DNA of 64,000 nt. It comes from Heterostelium album PN500. Its lineage: Eukaryota; Evosea; Eumycetozoa; Acytosteliales; Acytosteliaceae. Positions within the stretch are counted from its first letter, which is position 1. Every line of letters begins with the position of its first letter. Made by a program: the position numbers and the translations under genes. This document shows, one piece after another, positions 24,925-39,340 of the stretch. Where the stretch lies: positions 3,100,001-3,164,000 of the forward strand of contig NW_008805064.1 in NCBI RefSeq assembly GCF_000004825.1, given 5' to 3'. A model generated the notes under the pieces. That model had not been told where the DNA came from and ran no database searches. It worked only from the letters and a program-made list of their open reading frames with translations.

Positions 24925-25009
24925 TGTTTTCCATCCGGTTGGCCTGGCACGATGGTAGAGGAGATCGGGAGCTTGGAAGACGCTAGGCTAGACTGAAAGA
25001 GATCAGTTG
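24925..25009 (+). repeat. Left terminal inverted repeat (85 bp)
   Basis: Begins TGTTTTCCATCCGG at the ACACC duplication. Read on the minus strand it encodes DLFQSSLASSKLPISST in the open frame that reaches into the broken B-box gene. Confidence 0.85.
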
Positions 25010-25548
25010 GAAGCGGATCTTGCAAGGAAACAGTCACTTTTTTTTTCCAAAATGCTCAGATTCCCTAATTGCTGATCCTTACAGTTTGGGAATTTGGAAA
25101 AAAAAGAAATCGCAGCCGTGATAATCCACAATAGTTCTCTACAGAATCATGAACCATTGCAATACCACTCTCTGTTGTTGTGTAATAACCCTAAAGTATA
25201 GCTAACTAGAAAAAATGAAAACAGAGAATTAATACATTAAAAAAATGAAATAAATTTAATTTTAAATATAATAAGTTTACTTACATCGATTGTTGTCCAA
25301 AAAAGCTTTAGCTGATAAAGCGATAGGTGATTGCTTCGGGTCGTTTATAATTTTTTCGGAGACATCCAATAGTTGATTGTAGAATGGCATTGCTATTGAT
25401 AAGTTGGAGTCATTAGATTGAGCTGTCAGAAAGACCGGCCGCCGAACTCTGGAAGTAGGTATCGAAAATTGCACACCTTTTCCTATCAAAACAATAAGCG
25501 GTAGCTTAAATTGTCATTCTTTCGTTAATCTAGAATTTACTATTAAAA

Positions 25549-25633
25549 CAACTGATCTCTTTCAGTCTAGCCTAGCGTCGTCCAAGCTCCCGATCCCCTC
25601 TACCATCGTGCTAGGCCAACCGGATGGAAAACA
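25549..25633 (-). repeat. Right terminal inverted repeat (85 bp)
   Basis: Complement of the left repeat with three substitutions. Ends CCGGATGGAAAACA at the second ACACC copy. Confidence 0.85.
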
Positions 25634-26661
25634 ACACCACTGAATATATAGATGTCTTCACCTACCAATGTCAATGACATGGTTGTACGTCGAAACAAGT
25701 CTAGTTTATGCCCGATAGCTTGAGGAAGCTCTATCTCCTCGGTATGAAAGAGATTTTCATCTATGAAACGAATCAATGTTGCACCGTATCTATGTAGAGA
25801 GAAGAGAGTGTTTCGACAGGATGGTGCTGTGACACTAATCGATCTATGGATCATAGATCTGAACAAGTCGACATTGAAGTCTATCTTATATATATTGAAT
25901 GGTTGAACTATTTGCAATTGATGTTGTGGATTGAATTGTTTTGAATATTGATAAATGCTATCCAATAACCATAAATCTGAATTACTTTTATAATATTGAT
26001 CAACAATAAAAGATGTATGATCTTTTTGATGTTGTTGACGTTGTTGATGTTTTTGCTGATGTTGATTAAATATTAATCTATTATTTTCTATGAATGACAA
26101 TGTTGAATTCTCATTGATAGATTTAACAATTGTAGATAATGAATAATCATCGGTTGTTATATGATCTTGTTTGATTTCTTCAACATCATCAATATTATTA
26201 TCACTATCATTATTAATGATGCTATTATTACTATTATTTAAATTGATTAAATGTTTTAATTCATTTATTAAATGATTGACTTGTTGATTGTGTGTGTCAA
26301 TGTCATTGTTGATTGATTTCTTTAATTTGTGTTCTAAAATTCTCAAATATTCATGTGATATCTCTGATTCTTTAGATGTTAATGATTGAATATGTAGTGA
26401 TGATTCTTTTATCACTAACCATATAGATTTTATTCTTTTATAGATAAATAAAACATTATCATTATTATTATTATTATTATTAATTATTCTATCAATACAC
26501 AGGATACTATTTAGATCTGATTTGAATTTATCTATATGATCACAAAGATCTTGGTGCTCTCTATATTGATCATTATGAATGATCAAACAAGATAAACACA
26601 TCAATTTTGTGCATTGATAACATACTATCCGATAGTCACAATCATGCTTTTGACACTCCAT

Positions 26662-28308
26662 TTATTATCTGTTATAATTAATTATTAAAATAACAAGAAA
26701 AAAACAAAAAAACTTGAGAAAATATATGAAAGAAAGGTTTGTCACTTAGTGATTACTTATTAAGTTTTGGTGATGTATTGGTTTTCTGTACCCTAATATT
26801 CTTACTACCCAAATCAGGTGTGTTGAAGGAGTTCCCAAATTGATCCAATTCTCAGACTAATGTTGTTAGTCAATGATTAATTATAATTTAAAGGTGGAAA
26901 AAAAAAAACTATTAAACATTGGATAGATTCACATCTCATTATATTAATTTATGATTTACAAAAATTATGGACCATTTCTAAAGTTTATTCTTTTTTTATA
27001 AAACTATTAACCTACTATATATCAATCTTTAAATTTAAAAATAAAAATGGTACTATTGATAAAACTGAATCTAAAACTATTAATAAATTTAAACTTTGAA
27101 TTTCAAAATAAATTTAAATTGAATTGGGGATGAAGCTGGCTATCTAGTTTACAAGATGATTAATCAAAGTTTAACACACAACAACCATTTTTTACAAAAA
27201 ATAAAAATTAAAAAAAAATATCTATTTTTTTTTTTTCAATCAAAAAAAAAAACAAAATCAAAAAAAAAAAATTAACCACTGTCTAAAAAAAAAAAAAAAA
27301 ACAAAAAAGAAAAAATAATTGTTGTTGGTAAATCACATCACACAACATACACAAATATAAATATATAAATATATATATATAAAAATATAATATATTAAAA
27401 TTTAATTATTTAATAAATAATTAATTTATTTAAATTTTATATTATTTATTTATTTATTTATTTATCTTAATACAATACATACACTTACATTCACACACAC
27501 ACACTTCCTCACACCCTCTAATATCTCACACCCACATCACTCACTCAAATCACATAGATAACTAACTAACAAACAAAACATAATATAACATAAATAATAA
27601 AAGTAACATTCTATTCTCAAATCAACTCAACAACAAAACAAAACAAAACAAACAAATAAAAACAATCAAATCACCCACACAACACTTAACCTCCTACTAA
27701 ATTTATATATATGTATATTTATTTTTTTGATGATTTTGATTGTAAAAAAATAAATAATAATAATAATAATAATAATAGTAATAGTTATCACAAAGTATAA
27801 TCCTAATATTATTATTATATTATTAATAAATAAAAAATAAATATAATAAAATTTATATTTTTATTTATTATATTAATTATATATAACTAAAAATCAGTCA
27901 GTCAGTCAGTCAATAACGTCAAAAAACAAAACAAAACAAAACAACCTCTTGTATATCTTTCATTCACTCATCATCACTCATCACATTAAAAACAAAACAA
28001 ACTCTTTTAAACTCTTCTTCTTCTTTTAAATTTTTAAATTATTATTATTATCATCATTTCTTCTTCTTCAGTTCAGTGCTCAGCTTAACAACAAAAACAA
28101 AAACAAAAAAAAAAAAAAGTTAAATCATTTCCGATAAAGTGATAAGGTTTATTGTAGATAAGATTAGATAAGAAGATCTTTAAGTCATTTTGTCAGCATT
28201 ACACATTTTGTAAAAACATCACAATCACTTTTTATTTATTAAAAACAATCAGATCAGATCAATAATAGTAGTAATAGTAGTACAATAACAACAATACCAC
28301 CACCAAAA
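26662..28308. other. Long divergent intergenic region and GSK3 leader
   Basis: 1.6 kb of strongly biased sequence: long A and T tracts (27190-27310), a TAA microsatellite at about 27752-27777, and five tandem TCAG units at about 27894-27913. CT-rich and CAC-rich leader DNA follows up to the kinase start. No coding region or RNA gene is seen. Confidence 0.6.
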
Positions 28309-30442
<2,134 letters not shown>

Positions 30443-31611
30443 TACCAAACCAAACAATAACAATAACAACATAACAACATAACAAACCAATAATAATAAT
30501 ATCAACAATACCTTAACAATGACAATCAAAACTAAAAACCAAATACTTAATTTAGCAAAGCAAAACAAACTTAACTTAAATTATAACAAATAATTAATTA
30601 AATCAAATACTTTTCAAACCAAAACAAAAAAAACTATAAAAACAAAAAAGCTTTTAAAAAAAACAAAGAAAATATAAAAAAAAAAACAAAAAAAAAAGAT
30701 AAAAGAAAAAGAATAATGATGAAAATAACAGTAAATGTTCAACAATTACAACACACATCATAATCAAAATATAGATAGCCAATAGTAAGACGACAAAATT
30801 TCGATGACCTTGAGTGGTAATTGAAATTCAAAATCAATCATTGAATGGTCCAGCTAAATCCGAAGATGCTCCATCCATCCAATATCCAAAACCTTTTTAA
30901 ATAATATTATTTATTATTTCACATCCACACACAGATCATTTAAAACCAACTCGCCACTACTTTCTCTCTCTCTCTCCACTCTATACATTCACCAGATCAA
31001 CAAATCCACCTTTTTTGTATTCACTATTGTTTGCATCAGTAATAACTTTATATATAATATGTGAAAGTGATAATCACACTCCCCTTCCTCCTTTCTACTC
31101 TATCTATCTATTCCTATTCTACTTCTTTGCTTACAATACATATTTTTTAAAACAATTTATTATTATAAGAGTTGCTACACAACTTGGTGTAAATCATTTA
31201 AAAAAACAAATAAAAATGTTTATTATAATTAAAAAAAATATAAATAACAATGTTATTATTGTTTAATCTAGATTGATTTGGTTTGAATTGAATTATATTG
31301 AAGTCCTTTTGATCTTTTGCACAAGAAAGTATAAAACTAAAACAAAAATATAAATAACATATTTTTACAATGTTATTAATAATGTATAAATAAAATTATC
31401 TTTATTTATTTGATTTGATAATAATTGAATATAAAAATAAAAATAAAAGATTAAAAACTAAACAAAGAAAATCATGATACCAACTATATTTTTGATCAAA
31501 AATAAATAAAAAAAGATTTACGATTATATGCTTTTTATATAATTTTATATATTGCCTTTAATAAAACATCAGAGAAAATAGGTCAATTTATTTTTGAGCA
31601 GTTAAATTAAT
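30443..31611. other. A/T-rich region between convergent genes
   Basis: 3' flanks of GSK3 and rps29. It contains A tracts near 30650-30710 and a short CT run near 30965. The 31015-31266 open frame has no support as a gene. Confidence 0.6.
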
Positions 31612-32088
31612 TTAACGGTACTGTAATTGGTAGATAGAAAGTAAAAAGATGAATTAGTTTTTGTTTAATTATAAATAATTATGTTTCGTTTATACATACT
31701 TTGTGGAAACCGATGGCTTCAGCGTTAGCACGGAAACAACGTCTGCACATCATGAGGGCATACTTTCTGATGATACCGTGGTGATTACCGCAAGTACGGC
31801 AAACACGGGAACCTGGTCCCATTTCTCTTGGGTGACTTAACCACAATTCTCTGGCCTATTTTATTCTTATTTTTTATTTTAATAGTAGTAATAGTAGTAA
31901 TTATAAATCAAAATTAGTTATTAAAATTCTTTATATATAAATTTAAATTGCTTTTTTTTGTTTTTTTTGTTTCTTTTTAAAAATAGATATATAAATAAAT
32001 AAAATTTGATGATAGATCTATATCTTAAAATCAAATTCTGATAGTTTGTATAAATCCATAACTAAATAAATATTCTAACATTAACCAT
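31612..32088 (-). CDS. rps29: 40S ribosomal protein S29 (uS14)
   Basis: Three exons: 32088-32086 (the ATG alone), 31855-31700 and 31620-31612 (Tyr, Arg, stop); 55 aa, the usual S29 length. The middle exon reads [17 protein letters not shown], then the zinc ribbon CRTC...CRRC, and GFHK. The last exon gives the expected YR end after a TTACAG acceptor. The second and third exons fit exactly; the first is inferred from the need for a Met before ARELW and an ATG followed by GT, with a rather weak donor (GTTAAT). The protein is part of the small ribosomal subunit head near the decoding region. Confidence 0.88.
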
Positions 32089-33017
32089 TTTCTTCTTAAA
32101 TTGTGCATCAATTTGTTGATATTTGATTTGATTTGATGATGAGTTCAAATATTCAAGTTATCTAATATCTCCTGTATTTATGCGTATTGATCGATGTATT
32201 TAAGATTATTTTTTTTTTTTTTTCTAATCTAAATTCTATAGCTAAATAAAAAGTAGAATGTAGTTTATTTAAATGATCATCTCTAAATAAATATAATATA
32301 GTATAATATAATATATAATAATATAAATTCTATTTAAAAAATAAAAAACAAAAAAGCGATTACAATAGAGTTTACACCTACACGTAGATACTGCTGGGGT
32401 GAAAAGCAAAAAGGGATGAGAAAAATGTTTCCAATACACTTTTGTTAGAGGAGCAACGAATCAAAAAAAATTGACCAAAAAAAAAATAAAAAAAAAATAA
32501 AAAAAAATAATTGAAAAAAATTTCGCTTTTAATTTTTTTTTTTTGACAAAACGTTACAGAGGTCCTCGCACACAACTTTAGATTTGGCTCTATTTAGCGA
32601 ATTTATATTATTGTTTTGATATAGATGACAAGAATATTATATTTTATTTATTTGATTTGATTTGATCAGTATAAATATTTGATTTTTAAATTCATATTAT
32701 TTACAAATAATTTAAATAAATAAAATAAAATAAAAAAAAAGCTAATTGATAATCAATTTGTTTGTAATTAATTGTCAATTGAATTGAGTACAATTAAATT
32801 GATTCAATCATCTGAGGGTGTATCTTAAAATATAAAGTTTGATTTTTATCACAATGTTTATGTGTGTTTGATGATTCAACTTAAAAAAATGAAAACAAAT
32901 TTTTTTTGTTTCAATGATTATATTAAAAAAATAAAAAAAATCTTAAGACTAAATTGTACATATAAAAATATAGACGAATAAAAATAGACAATAACATATA
33001 ATAACAAAGTTATAGCA
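32089..33017. other. Divergent intergenic region, rps29 and MOB promoters
   Basis: Very A/T-rich with tracts at about 32205-32225 and 32460-32545. A less biased patch lies at 32375-32420 and 32550-32580. Nothing recognisable. Confidence 0.55.
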
Positions 33018-33888
33018 ATGAGCATACAGAAGAGAAGGAATAGAATCGGAACAAAGAATGAGAATCTATATGATTGGCCACATCAAGAATATGAGAATAT
33101 AGAGAGTAACTATGCTACACAAGAATATATACAAGATAAAATAAGTATGTTATTGTTGGTTGCTTAGTTAGATAGATAGTTATGCTAATCAACGATAATT
33201 GAATTGTTATTATAAAGGAGAAGATATTTTAAATATAGATGCAATCATTGAACCACCGGAATCACACGATATCTATGTTTGGCAGTACGAGCAGATCAGA
33301 CAGTTCACATTGGAGTTGAATCATTTCGCGACACACTTGAAGGAGGTATGCAATGCAAAGACGTGCGATAAGATGAAAGCCACCGAAGATTGGTTATTCT
33401 TGTGTGCATCGCACAAACAGACTCAGCAATGCAGTGCCATCGATTATATTATACACACTCTCGATAGTACTGCAACTCTATTAAACAGTGACAAGAATTT
33501 CCCAAAAAGGTAACTTTACAGATCATGATCATTTTGATAAGATAATGTATTAACTTTACTTTTTTTTTTTGGATATGTAATGTAATGTTTAGATTTGAAA
33601 TATCAACAACTTCACGTAAACACTTCCCATCAATTGTTAGAAGACTGTATCGTTTGTTTGCACATGCACATTTCCATCACAAAGAGTTATATGATGAATA
33701 TGAGGTAAGAATTACCCTTCAAATCAAAACTTTATTCATTTCTCTCCAACTTTCCCTTCTAACATTTTTCATTTATGAATCATATATATATATATTTATA
33801 GAGTAAAACATTATTATGCAAAAGATTTGTTAAATTCAGTACAAAGTATGATTTAATACAAAAGAATTCATTGATTATCAAGGATTAA
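33018..33888 (+). CDS. mob4: MOB-family protein, MOB4/phocein-like
   Basis: Four exons: 33018-33144, 33218-33509, 33593-33704 and 33802-33888; 205 aa. The phocein hallmarks are all present: EPPES, VWQYEQIRQFTLELN, CNAKTCDKMKATEDWLFLCASHK, AIDYIIHTLDSTATLLNS, and AHAHFHHKELYDEYE. The Cys and His ligands of the MOB zinc site (C..C, H..H) are kept. MOB4/phocein is a core subunit of the STRIPAK phosphatase-kinase complex, which regulates Hippo-type signalling and membrane traffic. The gene symbol is assigned by orthology only. Confidence 0.92.
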
Positions 33889-34516
33889 ATCAAAATTGAA
33901 AAAAAAGAAAAACAAAACAAAACAACAAAATCAAATCAAACATTAATAATACAATAGTAACTTTTTTGATAGAGATTATAAAATAAAAAAACAAAATTGT
34001 ATAATATATAAATTTATGTTTTGTATGGTATGTCATACATTTTGTCTTTAAAAATAACTTTTTTAAATCAAAAAAAAAATTGAAAAAAAAAGAATTATAA
34101 AAAAAAAAAAAAAAAAAAATTCATGAGTTTTTAAAAAATTTAAAATAAATTGGTTGTTTTCATATCTCATGATTGTTTTAATGTTACAATACTATTTTTA
34201 ATATATACATTTCCAACAACCTAACATTGGTTATTGTTTTTTATAAACATTACATATTTATTTATTTATTATATCATATCATCATATTTGAGAGAGAGAA
34301 AAAGAGAATAGAATCGTTTATAGATAAACAAATAGTTTTGTTTTGTTTTGTTTGTTTATTTGATTAGTTTAGTTTAGAATAGAATAGAATAGATAGGTTA
34401 GTTTACTTTGTTAGTTTGGAGTAAAGTATATTATTTAAATATATATAAATAGATAGATACATACAGAGAAAGTAAGAAAGAGAAAAGAAAAGAAAGTAAA
34501 AAAAAAAAAAAGAAAA
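33889..34516. other. A/T-rich intergenic spacer
   Basis: Poly-A tracts at about 34070-34120, then a GA-rich leader (34290-34515) ahead of the kinase gene. Nothing else is seen. Confidence 0.6.
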
Positions 34517-37500
34517 ATGACAAAAAAGATTGGAACTATATTTATTGGTGGTATGTTTTCTGAAACGTTTAATTAGAATTCAATGATAATGATTATTGAT
34601 CATTGTATTATTATCTATATATTCTATATAATCAATCAATCAATCTATTTTTAGTTATGGAGGGTAGGAATCTGGTTGCAATGGATAGCGATGGTCATAG
34701 TGATCCATATTGTGTGGTAATCGTTGGTGACAAGAAAAAGAGAACCAAAGCAGTCAGACACAATCTAAATCCAAAGTGGGAAGCTGAGAATTTTGAATTG
34801 TAAGTTTTTAATTTAGTAAATTTCACATTCATATGAATATTTGGATGGTTTGAATGTTCGAAAATGAATTGATTTGGTTTTAATCAATTTTGATTTTGAA
34901 TATACATATATATAAACATAACAAACAGTTCACTTGATCCATCGATTCATAATGTTGTGGTAGAGGTATTCGATTGGGACAGATTCAGTACGGACGATCC
35001 AATGGGTATGGTTGTGATCCCGGTTGCATCGGTCATCGACACCATGGTCGATACCATAAAGTGGTATCCACTGGTGCCGATGAAGCAGGACGACAAGGTA
35101 TCGGGTGATCTACGTCTGCGTGTCCGCTACGAAAAGGAGAAGGCCGAACAAGAGAAGAATCCACTGATCAAAGCTATCAAGGACCACGATATCGTAGGTG
35201 TAGAACATCTACTCTCCAAATCAAAGACCGACATCAACGTGTGCGATGCCGAAGGTTCACCTGCAGTACACATCGCCGCCACCACCAATAACATTCCACT
35301 TTTAATGTTATTACTAAAAGCAACTGAATTAAAAGTAAGTAATTTTAGAATAGAATAGAGAGTTATAACAGATTAGAAATATATTAGCAACTAAACTAAA
35401 CAACTCTCTCTCTCTCTCTCTCTCTCTAACACTTAATCTATTTCTATAGATAACATCAAAAGATCCACATGGAAATACACCACTTCATATATTCAGTCAA
35501 AAGTGCTTAGTGTTGACTAATGAAGATCCAGTTACAAAGTTGATTGAAAAAGGTTGTTTTGTCAATACTGAGAATGCAATCGGTGAGATTCCACTTCACA
35601 AAGCATGTCTATCGACTACACCAAAGACAGTGACGCTCGAAGTCTTATTAAACAAAGGTTCAAATATTAATCAGTAAGTAGTTTACGATCTATTTAAGAT
35701 TTCAAAATTTATACATATATAATTAACAACAACAACAACTTATTATAGTAAAACAAAAGCAGGTGAAACACCACTACACTATGCAATAAAGATGGGTAGA
35801 AATGAGTTTGTAAGATTGTTGATTCAACGTGGAGCAGACTTTAATGTGGAGGGTGGCAAACCACCAAAGAAACCGAGTGATCTCGCTCGAGAGTTGGGTC
35901 ACACTGCCATTCTCAATAGAATACAGCAGTCACAGGAGATCAGTGAGTGGCTATCCAATCTACAACTCGATGCACTCGTACCAACATTTATAGAGAACGA
36001 TATGTTCCTCGATGTTCTACCGGATGTCGATGAATCCACCCTTGACAGTTTGAAAATAACTGTATCCGGTCAAAGAACAAAACTATTAAGAGCTGTTAAG
36101 AAATTGAAATGTAAATATCTGATCAGATTATCTATAGTTCTAATTAGTTAGTATATTAACAATATTGTATATTGCAGCTGGATCATTATCTAGTTCAAAT
36201 TCATCATTCTCAGCAAGTACATCTGGTTTATCAGAGTCGATGGCTTCTACTACCATTTCTATGAGTGGAAGTATGAGAGGATCAGCAATCAACACTAGCA
36301 GTGGTAACTTAAATATCTCATGTAACAACAGTGGTTCAACACCAATAAACTTAAGTAGCAGCAGTGTAGATGCAATTAGCAGTAGCGGTAATAATATAGT
36401 AAACAGCAACAATTCAGAACCAAAATTAAATGGAAGCACCAATTCAACTTCACCTGTGGTTGCTTCACCTATAAATGATAATAATAATAATAATAATAAT
36501 AATATAGTAAATAATAACAAACCAACAACAACAACAACACCAATAGACGATAAAAATAATAGTAATAATAATAATAATAAAAATAGTAGTAATGATGATG
36601 ATAATAATAATAATAATACACCAAAAGATTTAGAGATACCAGATGCAAAAGGAAAAGAGATAAATATAAACTATCAGGATTTAGCACATTTGAAGCATAC
36701 ACATTTAGAAGATAATACATCGTGGGTCATTGATGAATCCAGTCTTAAATTCCTGAATCTACTGGGTGTTGGTGCAAGTGGTAAAGTTTACAAGGGAACT
36801 TACAATGGTACTGTAGTTGCAATCAAAGTTTTGAAAGCTTTCACAGATGCCAAAGATATTCAAGAATTTAAAAAGGAATTTCAAATTGTTAGGTAATTAA
36901 TTAATAATCATTGTAATTATTATGTTATCAAATATATTAATCAACATGTATTATAGTGCATTGAAAGCACCTGGAGTTGTATATTTTTATGGAGCAGGTA
37001 TTAAAGATAAATTATGTATAGTTATGGAATTTTGTTCGAGAGGTTCACTATATCATATTTTGAAGGATGAGACAGTACAATTCACTTGGAATAATTTGTT
37101 CCATCTCGCAGTGCAAGCCATCAGCTCTCTCAATTCTTTGCATACATGGTCGCCACAGATCTTACATAGAGACTTGAAGAGTCTGAATCTGTTGGTCACC
37201 GAGGACTGGGTCGTCAAGATTTGCGATTTCGGTCTGTCCAGATTCGACACTGGTAGTAACCTCGAAACGCTAGGCAAGCTCAGAGGTACCTATGCATACG
37301 TCGCACCCGAAGTCTACTTTGGTAACAAATACACTCTGAAGAGCGATGTCTACTCGATGGGTATGATCATCTGGGAGATGATCTATCGTTGTATCAACGG
37401 TGCACATCAATTCCCCTATCAAGAGTATCCGAATCTCAAGTTTGACTACCAGATCCTGATTGCCTCGGCCAAGAAGGACATGCGTCCAACGTTCCCGCCC

Positions 37501-37839
37501 TCCACTCCACAGTGTCTCGTCGATATCATCTCCAAGACTCTTCTTAAGGATTCAACTCTGAGACCGACCACACAGGAGCTCTACGACGAGATGACCAAGT
37601 GCAGAAACGAATATCTCGCCAATCAAGAGGAGTGGGATGCCAAGAGAACCATCCCAGAGCAACAAAAGTTCCCCAACAGCCAGCCACCCCCACCACCAAC
37701 AGCAGCAGCATCACCAGTTTCACCAGATAAACCAGCGAGTGCATTACCAGATCATCTAACTCGTAGTCGTTCCAATTCATCCCCTGTAGAGCCTTCTCTT
37801 CTTTTAAAGAAATCATCAAAGAATTTAATTTTACATTAA
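34517..37839 (+). CDS. C2 - ankyrin - SAM - TKL protein kinase
   Basis: Seven exons: 34517-34550, 34655-34799, 34929-35334, 35450-35673, 35749-36110, 36178-36892 and 36957-37839; 922 aa. The order is an N-terminal C2 domain (residues about 5-115, DSDGHSDPYC and DWDRFSTDDPMG carry Ca2+-binding acids); ankyrin repeats (about 130-310, GNTPLHIF, GEIPLHKA, GETPLHYA); a SAM domain (EWLSNLQLDALVPTFIEND); a Ser/Asn-rich linker; and a TKL-type kinase (LGVGASGKVYKG, VAIKVLK, HRDLKSLNLL, DFGLS, GTYAYVAPEV). The kinase keeps all catalytic residues. A Pro- and Ser-rich tail follows. The domain build resembles dictyostelid ankyrin-repeat kinases, and Ca2+/membrane recruitment by C2 is likely. An intron carries a (CT)12 run at 35406-35428 before its acceptor. 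Confidence 0.9.
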
Positions 37840-37928
37840 TTTAATAAATAAAAAAAATATTATATTGATTTAGAAATGTACAAAATTATAATTTATTACA
37901 ATAAAAAAAAACTATTGTTATTATTATT

Positions 37929-38658
37929 TTAGAAATTATATGTATAAGGAGTATTCATTTGTGTATTATTTGATGACTCTGTTAAATCTGCTAATGTTGT
38001 ACAAAGTGATGATCTTCTTCTATTATTTCTCTAGTTATTCCATTTTAAAAAAACAATAAGAATTTTTATTAAAAAAAAAAGTAATAAAATATAATATTAT
38101 TTTACTTACAGTATGTTGATCTCTTGAACTTGGAAGTGAAGGTGAAGATCTATTCAAGAAAAGATTGTTATTTCCTCCTGAACTGGTTTGTTCATCTTGA
38201 ATTGATTCTATTTCTTGATTTTCTCCTTCATGAGGATAGTTATTCTTCATTTGATCATGATAACTATGATTGAACTGAGTACCAAGATAAACTGTCAATA
38301 GGTATATCAAGAGAATATTGATTCCACCAAGTAGAAAAGTTAAGAGTAATCCCAAGAAAACATAACCACATTTAATCTCCATACCATACAGTACAGCTTT
38401 AACTTGCAACGGTTTAAATTTATCTTTGAACTTTTCCATAGAGGTTTTGTTTTCTCTATCCAAATGTTCTCTCTCTAAATGGTTTTGATGGACTCTATTA
38501 TGATTCTTATTATGATTATTGTTTCCCCATGGATATTTAGGAAAGTCTCTGTGACCTCTTAGGTCTCCAAGAGATGATAGAGAATGTCTTCGCTTTGTAA
38601 AGAATGAAGTTGATGGTAAAGTTTCTCTAATTATATTTCCATTTACTATTTTAACCAT
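37929..38658 (-). CDS. Single-pass membrane protein, function unknown
   Basis: Two exons, 38658-38110 and 38030-37929, 216 aa. The second exon is read from a GTAAGT donor and CTAG acceptor and ends in TAA. The N-terminal 95 residues are basic and His/Asn-rich. One strong hydrophobic segment follows (residues about 98-125: YVFLGLLLTFLLGGINILLI). The C-terminal part is polar and Ser-rich. No signal peptide is present, so a type II or tail-exposed orientation is possible. No family is recognised. Confidence 0.65.
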
Positions 38659-39340
38659 TTTATTCTTATATTCTATTTATATATTTCTAGAAATCCTATT
38701 CTTTGGTAATGGATAAATTATCTCTATTTCCAAAAGCAATCATTTTATCAATTATCTTAAAATTAAATTAATAAAAAAATAATTTTAAATGAAATTCTAA
38801 AATAGGAAAAACTAAAAACTTTTTTTCCTTTTTAATAAAAAAAAAAAAAGAAATTGGTTGGTAACAAACAAAAACGTGTGGGGTAATAACATACTTCATC
38901 CCTTTCAATTAATTTAGAAAAATAATCAATTGAATTTATTAATTTTTCAAAACAACAAAATAAAAATAAAAAAATAATTACATAAAATAAATTTAACTAA
39001 TATAATTATTATTATTTTGCTTTTTGTTTGTTTCTAAATTTTTAGTATACATTGTAGTAAATGATTGGTTGATTGTTTGTTTGTTGTTTGGATTGCAGGT
39101 TGGTTTTGTTGGAATTTGATTTGGTTTGTTAGGTTTTTTTTTTTGTTGGTTTTTTTTTTTTTTTTTTTTGTATGTTTTGATTTTGTTTGTTTTGTTTTGT
39201 TTTTTATGTTGATTAAAATTTGGTTGATTGGTAAAACCCTATCTTTCTCTTTTGATCTCTCTGGAATTGAATAGTTCATTGTTGTTTCATTTTGATGGTT
39301 CATTGTTGTTGATGTTGTTGCTATGCTATTGGTTTTAATT
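38659..39340. other. A/T-rich region with long T tracts
   Basis: Promoter of the membrane-protein gene and 3' flank of the RRM gene, with T runs at about 39125-39175. Open frames here (39034-39366 minus and 39065-39274 plus) are low-complexity artefacts. Confidence 0.6.

Larger units (their letters stand above)
24925..25633. mobile_element. 709-bp non-autonomous DNA transposon, Ginger2/TDD-like, with 5-bp target duplication
   Basis: Ends are 85-bp inverted repeats (24925-25009 and 25549-25633) differing at three positions. The termini read TGTTTTCC...GGAAAACA, and the element is flanked on both sides by ACACC (24920-24924 and 25634-25638), a 5-bp target-site duplication. TGT..ACA ends with 4-6 bp duplications are the known signature of Ginger/TDD elements (Tdd-4 type in Dictyostelium). 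No transposase is encoded, only a 70-codon minus-strand frame (25489-25277) that has a donor-like GTAAGT at its end and a vague hAT-like look. The high identity of the two repeats suggests a fairly recent insertion into the B-box gene. Confidence 0.8.
24747..26661 (-). pseudogene. B-box zinc-finger/kelch-like gene, interrupted by a transposon
   Basis: The 5' part (26661-25600) opens with a B-box (residues 3-36: CQKH, VCYQC, CLSCL, HN, REHQ), a coiled and Asn-rich middle, then a kelch-like segment ending LVGEDIYIFSG. There the coding frame runs into the right terminal repeat of the 709-bp element and stops. On the other side (24925-24747) another kelch-like segment, ICYDGDNHIYMVGG, resumes and ends quickly at TAA. 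Removing the element and one copy of its 5-bp duplication does not restore a single frame (an early TAA follows), so the gene carried, or has gained, a second lesion. B-box/kelch-like proteins of this build form expanded families in dictyostelids. Confidence 0.7.

Noticed and set aside
25277-25489. Transposase call for the internal frame of the 709-bp element
   Set aside because: Only a vague hAT-like look over 70 codons, and the element ends and duplication length fit Ginger/TDD instead.
31015-31266. 83-codon hydrophobic frame after GSK3
   Set aside because: Low-complexity A/T translation in a 3' flank; no signal or family support.
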